Source of the DNA: AP-15 sp963737145
GTDB lineage: Bacteria; Pseudomonadota; Alphaproteobacteria; ATCC43930; CGMCC-115725
DNA length: 64,000 nt
Reading direction: 5' to 3'
Assembly: GCA_963737145.1 (NCBI GenBank)
Contig: CAVTRO010000007.1
Location: 1,817,520 to 1,881,519, forward strand
In this document: in pieces, positions 57,201 through 64,000 of the stretch
Position numbering within the stretch: position 1 is the stretch's first letter
Layout: each line of letters starts with the position of its first letter
The notes under the pieces: generated by a model
The model's database searches: none
What the model saw: the letters and a program-made list of their open reading frames with translations, nothing else
What the model was told of the DNA's origin: nothing
Made by a program: the position numbers and the translations under genes

Positions 57201-60200
57201 GGCCTGTGGCTCCGGTCGGACCTGTGGCGCCGGTTGGGCCCGTGGCTCCGGTCGGACCTGTGGCGCCGGTTGGACCTGTAGCGCCGGTTGGGCCGGTGGC
57301 TCCGGTTGGGCCTGTGGCTCCGGTTGGGCCTGTCGCGCCGGTTGGGCCTGTCGCGCCGGTTGGGCCTGTCGCGCCGGTTGGGCCGGTGGCGCCGGTTGGG
57401 CCTGTAGCTCCGGTTGGGCCAGTGGCTCCGGTTGGGCCGGTGGCTCCGGTTGGGCCGGTGGCGCCGGTCGGGCCGGTAGCGCCGGTTGGGCCGGTGGCTC
57501 CGGTTGGGCCGGTGGCTCCGGTTGGGCCTGTGGCGCCGGTTGGGCCGGTCGCACCTGTCGCGCCGGTTGGACCTGTGGCTCCGGTTGGGCCTGTGGCGCC
57601 GGTTGGGCCTGTTGCGCCGGTCGGACCTGTGGCGCCGGTTGGACCTGTGGCTCCGGTCGGACCTGTGGCGCCGGTCGGGCCTGTGGCGCCGGTTGGTCCT
57701 GTGGCGCCGGTTGGTCCTGTGGCGCCGGTCGGACCTGTGGCGCCGGTTGGGCCTGTGGCGCCGGTCGGACCTGTGGCGCCGGTTGGGCCTGTGGCGCCGG
57801 TCGGGCCAGTCGCGCCGGTTGGGCCGGTGGCCCCGGTCGGGCCAGTGGCTCCGGTTGGACCGGTGGCTCCGGTTGGGCCAGTCGCACCGGTCGGACCGGT
57901 AGCGCCGGTTGGGCCAGTGGCGCCGGTCGGACCGGTGGCGCCGGTTGGGCCTGTTGCGCCGGTTGGACCTGTGGCGCCGGTTGGACCTGTGGAGCCGGTT
58001 GGACCAGTGGCTCCGGTCGGACCTGTGGCGCCAGTTGGACCTGTAGCTCCGGTGGCGCCGGTCGGACCTGTCGCGCCGGTTGGGCCGGTGGCGCCGGTTG
58101 GGCCTGTGGCGCCGGTTGGGCCTGTTGCGCCGGTCGGACCTGTGGCGCCGGTCGGGCCTGTGGCGCCGGTCGGGCCTGTGGCGCCGGTTGGACCAGTGGC
58201 TCCGGTCGGACCTGTGGCGCCGGTCGGACCTGTGGCGCCGGTCGGACCTGTCGCGCCGGTTGGGCCGGTGGCGCCGGTCGGGCCAGTTGCGCCGGTCGGA
58301 CCTGTCGCGCCGGTCGGGCCAGTTGCGCCGGTTGGGCCTGTGGCGCCGGTTGGGCCGGTGGCTCCGGTTGGGCCTGTTGCGCCGGTCGGACCTGTGGCGC
58401 CGGTCGGACCTGTGGCTCCGGTCGGACCTGTGGCTCCGGTCGGACCTGTGGCGCCGGTCGGACCTGTGGCTCCGGTTGGGCCTGTGGCGCCGGTTGGGCC
58501 TGTTGCGCCGGTCGGACCAGTGGCTCCGGTCGGACCTGTGGCTCCGGTCGGACCTGTGGCGCCGGTCGGGCCTGTGGCGCCGGTCGGGCCTGTGGCGCCG
58601 GTTGGGCCTGTGGCTCCGGTTGGGCCTGTGGCGCCGGTCGGACCTGTGGCGCCGGTTGGGCCGGTGGCGCCGGTTGGGCCAGTGGCCCCGGTCGGGCCAG
58701 TGGCTCCGGTTGGACCGGTGGCTCCAGTCGGGCCTGTCGCGCCGGTTGGGCCAGTGGCGCCGGTTGGGCCGGTCGCTCCGGTCGGGCCTGTGGCGCCGGT
58801 CGGACCTGTGGCTCCAGTCGGGCCTGTCGCGCCGGTTGGGCCGGTGGCGCCGGTTGGGCCGGTGGCGCCGGTCGGACCTGTCGCTCCGGTTGGACCTGTG
58901 GCGCCGGTTGGACCTGTGGCGCCGGTTGGACCAGTGGCTCCGGTCGGACCTGTGGCGCCAGTTGGACCTGTAGCTCCGGTGGCGCCGGTCGGACCTGTCG
59001 CGCCGGTTGGGCCGGTGGCGCCGGTTGGGCCTGTGGCGCCGGTTGGGCCTGTTGCGCCGGTCGGACCTGTGGCGCCGGTCGGGCCTGTGGCGCCGGTTGG
59101 ACCAGTAGCTCCGGTCGGACCTGTGGCGCCGGTCGGACCTGTGGCGCCGGTTGGGCCTGTCGCGCCGGTTGGACCAGTGGCGCCAGTTGGACCTGTAGCT
59201 CCGGTCGGACCGGTGGCGCCGGTCGGGCCGGTGGCTCCAGTCGGACCTGTGGCTCCAGTCGGACCTGTGGCTCCAGTCGGACCTGTGGCTCCGGTTGGGC
59301 CAGTGGCTCCAGTCGGACCTGTGGCTCCGGTTGGGCCAGTGGCTCCGGTTGGGCCTGTCGCGCCGGTTGGGCCCGTGGCTCCGGTCGGACCTGTGGCTCC
59401 GGTGGGGCCTGTCGCGCCGGTTGGGCCTGTGGCGCCGGTTGGGCCTGTGGCGCCGGTCGGGCCTGTGGCGCCGGTTGGGCCTGTGGCGCCGGTTGGACCA
59501 GTGGCGCCAGTTGGACCTGTAGCTCCGGTCGGACCGGTGGCGCCGGTCGGGCCGGTGGCTCCAGTCGGACCTGTGGCTCCAGTCGGACCTGTGGCTCCAG
59601 TCGGACCTGTGGCTCCGGTTGGGCCGGTGGCTCCGGTTGGGCCTGTCGCGCCTGTTGGGCCCGTGGCTCCGGTCGGACCTGTGGCTCCGGTGGGGCCTGT
59701 CGCGCCGGTTGGGCCTGTGGCGCCGGTTGGGCCTGTGGCGCCGGTCGGGCCTGTTGCGCCGGTCGGACCTGTGGCGCCGGTCGGACCTGTGGCTCCGGTC
59801 GGACCTGTGGCGCCGGTCGGGCCGGTGGCGCCGGTTGGGCCTGTGGCGCCGGTTGGGCCTGTGGCGCCGGTTGGACCTGTAGCGCCGGTCGGACCTGTAG
59901 CGCCGGTCGGGCCGGTGGCTCCGGTCGGGCCTGTGGCTCCGGTTGGGCCGGTGGCGCCGGTTGGGCCTGTGGCTCCGGTCGGGCCAGTGGCTCCGGTCGG
60001 ACCGGTGGCGCCGGTCGCGCCGGTGGCTCCGGTCGGGCCAGTGGCACCGGTCGGGCCTGTGGCTCCGGTCGGGCCTGTGGCGCCGGTCGGGCCAGTGGCT
60101 CCAGTTGGGCCAGTGGCTCCGGTCGGACCTGTGGCTCCGGTGGGGCCTGTCGCGCCGGTTGGGCCTGTCGCGCCGGTTGGACCTGTCGCGCCGGTTGGCC

Positions 60201-63200
60201 CTGTCGCGCCGGTGGCGCCGGTCGGGCCGGTGGCTCCGGTCGGGCCGGTGGCGCCGGTTGCGCCGGTGGCTCCGGTTGGGCCGGTGGCTCCGGTTGGGCC
60301 GGTGGCGCCGGTTGCGCCGGTGGCGCCGGTCGGGCCAGTCGCGCCGGTCGGGCCGGTGGCTCCAGTCGGACCTGTGGCTCCAGTCGGACCAGTGGCTCCA
60401 GTCGGACCTGTGGCTCCGGTCGGGCCAGTGGCTCCAGTCGGACCTGTGGCTCCGGTTGGGCCAGTGGCTCCGGTTGGCCTGTCGCGCCTGTTGGGCCCGT
60501 GGCTCCGGTCGGACCTGTGGCTCCGGTGGGGCCTGTGGCGCCGGTTGGGCCAGTCGCGCCGGTCGGGCCAGTGGCTCCGGTCGGGCCGGTCGCGCCGGTT
60601 GGGCCTGTGGCTCCAGTTGGGCCAGTGGCTCCGGTCGGACCGTGGCTCCGGTCGGACCGGTGGCTCCGGTCGGGCCTGTCGCCCGGTTGGGCCGGTGGCT
60701 CCGGTCGGGCCAGTGGCTCCGGTCGGGCCGGTGGCTCCGGTCGGACCTGTGGCGCCGGTTGGGCCTGTTGCGCCGGTCGGACCTGTGGCTCCGGTTGGGC
60801 CTGTCGCGCCGGTTGCACCTGTGGCGCCGTCGGGCCGTGGCGCCGGTTGGGCCGGTGGCGCCGGTCGGGCCTGTGGCTCCGGTCGGCCGGTGGCGCCGGT
60901 CGGGCCGGTGGCGCCGGTCGGGCCTGTGGCTCCGGTCGCGCCAGTGGCTCCGGTCGGACCGGTGGCGCCGGTCGGGCCGGTGGCGCCGGTCGGGCCAGTG
61001 GCACCGGTCGGGCCTGTGGCTCCGGTCGGGCCTGTGGCTCCGGTCGGGCCTGTGGCTCCAGTTGGGCCAGTGGCTCCGGTCGGGCCTGTGGCGCCGGTCG
61101 GGCCTGTGGCTCCAGTTGGGCCAGTGGCTCCGGTCGGACCGGTGGCTCCGGTGGCGCCTGTCGCGCCGGTTGGTCCTGTCGCGCCGGTTGGACCTGTGGC
61201 GCCGGTTGGCTCCGGTCGCGCCGGTGGCGCCGGTCGGGCCGGTGGCGCCGGTGGGCCTGTGGCGCCGGTTGGGCCGGTGGCTCCGGTTGGGCCGGTGGCT
61301 CCGGTTGGGCCTGTGGCGCCGGTTGGGCCGGTGGCGCCGGTCGGGCCAGTCGCTCCGGTTGGGCCGGTGGCTCCAGTCGGACCTGTGGCTCCGGTTGGGC
61401 CGGTGGCTCCGGTCGGGCCTGTGGCTCCGGTCGGACCGGTGGCGCCGGTTGGGCCGGTGGCGCCGGTTGGGCCTGTGGCTCCGGTCGCGCCAGTGGCTCC
61501 GGTCGGACCTGTGGCTCCGGTCGGGCCGTGGCGCCGGTCGGGCCAGTGGCACCGGTCGGGCCTGTTGCACCGGTCGGGCCGGTTGCGCCGGTCGGGCCTG
61601 TGGCTCCTGTTGGGCCAGTTGCTCCGGTCGGACCTGTGGCTCCGGTGGGCCTGTTGCACCGTTGGGCCTGTCGCTCCGGTGGACCTGTCGCGCCAGTTGG
61701 CCCGTCGCGCCGGTGGCCCGGTTGGGCCGGTGCGCCGGTTGGGCCGGTGGCTCCGGTTGGGCCGGTGGCTCCGGTTGGGCCTGTGGCGCCGGTTGGGCCG
61801 GTGGCGCCGGTGGGCCAGTCGCGCCGGTCGGACCTGTGGCTCCGGTCGCGCCGTGGCGCCGGTTGGGCCAGTGGCTCCGGTTGCGCCGGTGGCTCCGGTC
61901 GGGCCAGTGGCTCCGGTTGCGCCTGTGGCTCCCGTTGGGCCTGTGGCTCCGGTCGGGCCTGTAGCGCCGGTCGGGCCAGTGGCTCCCGTTGGGCCTGTGG
62001 CGCCGGTCGGGCCGTGGCGCCGGTCGGTCCAGTCGCGCCGGTCGGACCTGTGGCTCCGGTTGCGCCAGTAGCTCCGGTCGCGCCGGTGGCGCCGGTTGGG
62101 CCAGTCGCGCCGGTTGCGCCGGTGGCTCCGGTTGGGCCAGTGGCTCCGGTCGGACCGGTGGCTCCGGTTGGGCCAGTGGCTCCGGTTGGGCCTGTCGCGC
62201 CGGTGGCGCCAGTGGCTCCGGTTGCGCCTGTCGCGCCGGTTGGGCCAGTGGCTCCGGTTGGGCCGTGGCTCCGGTCGGGCCTGTTGCGCCGGTTGGGCCA
62301 GTGGCGCCGGTTGGGCCAGTGGCGCCGGTCGGACCGGTGGCTCCGGTCGGGCCTGTGGCTCCGGTTGCACCGGTGGCGCCGGTTGCGCCTGTGGCTCCGG
62401 TCGCGCCAGTGGCTCCAGTTGGACCTGTGGCTCCGGTTGGACCTGTAGCTCCGGTCGGGCCAGTGGCTCCGGTTGGGCCTGTAGCTCCGGTTGGGCCTGT
62501 GGCTCCGGTTGCGCCTGTAGCGCCGGTCGGGCCTGTGGCTCCGGTTGGGCCTGTGGCTCCGTTGGGCCAGTGGCTCCGGTCGGACCTGTGGCTCCGGTCG
62601 CGCCGGTGGCGCCGGTCGCGCCAGTGGCTCCGGTTGGGCCTGTGGCGCCGGTCGGGCCTGTGGCGCCGGTCGGGCCAGTCGCGCCGGTCGGGCCTGTGGC
62701 TCCGGTCGGGCCAGTGGCGCCGGTTGGGCCGGTGGCTCCGGTCGGGCCTGTCGCTCCGGTTGGACCTGTGGCGCCTGTCGGGCCAGTGGCTCCTGTTGGC
62801 CGGTGGCTCCGGTTGGCCAGTGGCTCCGGTTGGCCTGTCGCTCCGGTTGGGCCAGTGGCTCCGGTTGGGCCGGTGGCTCCGGTTTGGCCGGTGGCTCCGG
62901 TTGGGCCAGTGGCTCCGGTTGGGCCGGTGGCTCCGGTTGGGCCAGTGGCTCCTGTCGGCCAGTAGCTCCGGTCGGGCCTGTGGCTCCGGTTGGGCCAGTG
63001 GCTCCGGTTGGGCCAGTGGCGCCGGTGGGGCCTGTTGCGCCGGTTGGGCCTGTGGCGCCAGTTGGCCTGTGGCGCCAGTTGGCCTGTGGCGCCTGTATCG
63101 GACCAGTAGCTCCAGTTTCGCCTGTGGCTCCGGTCGGACCTGTCGCTCCTGTTGGCCGTTGCGCCGGTCGGACCTGTGGCGCCGGTCGGGCCTGTGGCGC

Positions 63201-64000
63201 CGGTCGGGCCTGTGGCTCCGGTTGGGCCGGTTGCGCCGGTGGGGCCTGTGGCTCCGGTCGGGCCTGTGGCTCCGGTTGGACCTGTGGCGCCGGTTGGGCC
63301 TGTGGCGCCGGTTGGGCCTGTGGCTCCGGTCGGGCCTGTGGCGCCGGTCGGACCTGTGGCTCCGGTCGGGCCGGTCGCGCCGGTTCGCCAGTGGGGCCGG
63401 TCGGGCCGGTGGCTCCGGTCGGGCCTGTGGCGCCAGTCGGGCCGGTGGCTCCAGTCGGGCCGGTCGCGCCGGTTTGGCCGGTGGCGCCGGTAGGGCCGGT
63501 AGCGCCGGTCGGACCTGTGGCTCCGGTTGGGCCTGTGGCTCCGGTCGGACCTGTGGCTCCGGTCGCCTGTGGCTCCGGTTGGACCTGTGCGCCGGTGGCG
63601 CCGGTCGGACCTGTGGCGCCGGTCGGGCCTGTGGCTCCGGTCGGACCTGTGGCTCCGGTCGGACCTGTCGCGCCGGTCGGACCTGTGGCTCCAGTCTCGC
63701 CTGTGGCGCCGGTCGGACCTGTGGCGCCGGTTGGACCTGTGGCGCCGGTTGGGCCAGTGGCTCCGGTACAGGACTCGCGGCGCCGGTTGGGCCAGTGGCT
63801 CCGGTCGGGCCAGTGGCGCCGGTCGGGCCTGGTTCAGGCCCGGGTTGGGCCGGTGGCGCCGGTGGGCTCCGGTCGCCCGAGCGGCCCCGGTCGGGCCTGT
63901 GGCGGGTGTCCGGTCGGGCCAGTGGCGCCGGTCGGGCCGTGGCCCCCGTGGGTCCGGTCGCGCCAGTGGCCCCGGTCGGGCCGGTGGCCCCAGTGGGTCC
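54244..64000 (-). CDS. giant collagen-like type I secreted protein (5' end outside window, several frame breaks)
   Basis: Read from the right edge, about 8.7 kb encodes almost pure Gly-X-Thr triplets, mainly GPTGAT hexapeptides, with GERGST, GAS and GPI variants near the C-terminal end. Then come five 18-residue beta repeats (55048-55317), a beta-rich domain (TLTLKNGASTVATFSNVTL), and a final 110 residues of the type I secretion target kind: GTDLLIRAGTDFVQNFSLSQ, GDKLDLTQIL, TKTSLEVTGPHGSAVVNLEG and LADLLKHQSLLLPPH (VCA0849/T1SS-143-like). The protein should be secreted by an ABC-type system and form a triple-helical surface fibre. The collagen frame breaks repeatedly (for example 55.45-55.76 kb and often after 60.4 kb). 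Since all triplets are alike, these look like indels in the assembled sequence. Confidence 0.88.
55048..55317 (-). repeat. five 18-residue beta repeats between collagen region and secretion domain
   Basis: Consecutive units ISGGTYTVTGTTLDVTGS, VSGGTISVSSGALDIGGS, LSGATITLNSSVSDIGGS, VSGGNVTLTSSDLDVAGA and VSGGNFTLNNNSMLLLST. The regular hydrophobic alternation suggests a short beta-solenoid, possibly a trimer-forming neck for the collagen helix. Confidence 0.85.
55330..64000 (-). repeat. collagen-like 18-base tandem repeat array
   Basis: The minus strand repeats units such as ACAGGTCCGACCGGCGCC, giving Gly-Pro-Thr-Gly-Ala-Thr. Only third-position and a few other bases vary (GGTCGG/GGTTGG, GCGCC/GCTCC). 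At about 18 bases per unit, some 480 hexapeptides are visible and the array continues past the window. The period of nine keeps most reading frames open on both strands. Confidence 0.95.

Noticed and set aside
55206..61570. Long minus-strand frames rich in Gln-Pro-Ala-Arg or Arg-His-Arg-Ser
   Set aside because: They are shifted readings of the same repeat on the correct strand, created by the period of nine bases and by indels.
54877..63493. Very long plus-strand frames (up to about 2,500 codons) over the collagen array
   Set aside because: They are the reverse readings of the GPTGAT repeat (APVGPV, CGAGWA, RRLGLW) with no start signals or flanking domains; only the minus GPTGAT frame joins a real secretion domain.
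55330..64000. CRISPR array
   Set aside because: The repeats are contiguous 18-base coding units with no unique spacers, and no cas genes are present.

Overview
The window is high-GC DNA from an alphaproteobacterium, probably in or near Rhodospirillales/Rhizobiales; I cannot name the species. Support comes from the groES-groEL pair behind a CIRCE operator, GFA, MEDS and hemerythrin-type genes, a PEP-CTERM protein, and dispersed intergenic repeats typical of such genomes.

Layout. 1-2.4 kb: end of a phage or prophage packaging module (DNA methylase, DUF5681 protein, terminase large subunit) followed by an IS256 fragment. 3.4-5.9 kb: groES-groEL under CIRCE. 6-13 kb: gene-poor stretch with hemerythrin, an SDR dehydrogenase and several decayed or chimeric gene fragments (BNR propeller, TIGR03118, P-loop kinase, NB-ARC regulator, D-aminoacylase-like). 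13.7-26.9 kb: mostly metabolic genes (aspartoacylase-like hydrolase, SGNH hydrolase, GFA, aldo/keto reductase, LLM oxidoreductase, methyltransferase, FAH hydrolase, quinone oxidoreductase, amidohydrolase) around a MEDS sensor and PAS hybrid histidine kinase pair. 27-34 kb: dispersed repeats, a TRIC channel gene beside an M20 peptidase cut by an inverted TRIC fragment, two small membrane proteins, and a membrane-anchored TPR protein with eight 47-residue repeats. 34.3-36.5 kb: PEP-CTERM protein and a sterol desaturase truncated by an IS6 element.

37.3-64.0 kb is the most distinctive part, all on the minus strand. It begins, beyond the right edge, with a giant collagen-like protein built of Gly-Pro-Thr/Gly-Ala-Thr triplets (about 2,900 residues visible). 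This ends in five 18-residue beta repeats and a type I secretion C-terminal domain. Downstream come a zincin-like exported protein, a roughly 2,990-residue multidomain enzyme (GT2, TPR, two propellers, further glycosyltransferases, two methyltransferases, a sulfotransferase-like domain), a methyltransferase, a glycosyltransferase-methyltransferase fusion and two more glycosyltransferases. The simplest reading is a secreted, Thr-rich collagen-like surface fibre with a dedicated set of sugar-transfer and sugar-modifying enzymes; the functional link is inferred.

At least ten otherwise good genes carry single-base frameshifts. Four are the same change, an extra A turning GACTC into GAACTC (or its complement), and two more lie at GAGTC/GACTC. 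GANTC is the CcrM methylation site of Alphaproteobacteria, so many of these breaks may be base-calling errors rather than real mutations. I therefore annotate those genes as single interrupted CDSs and keep 'pseudogene' for true fragments.
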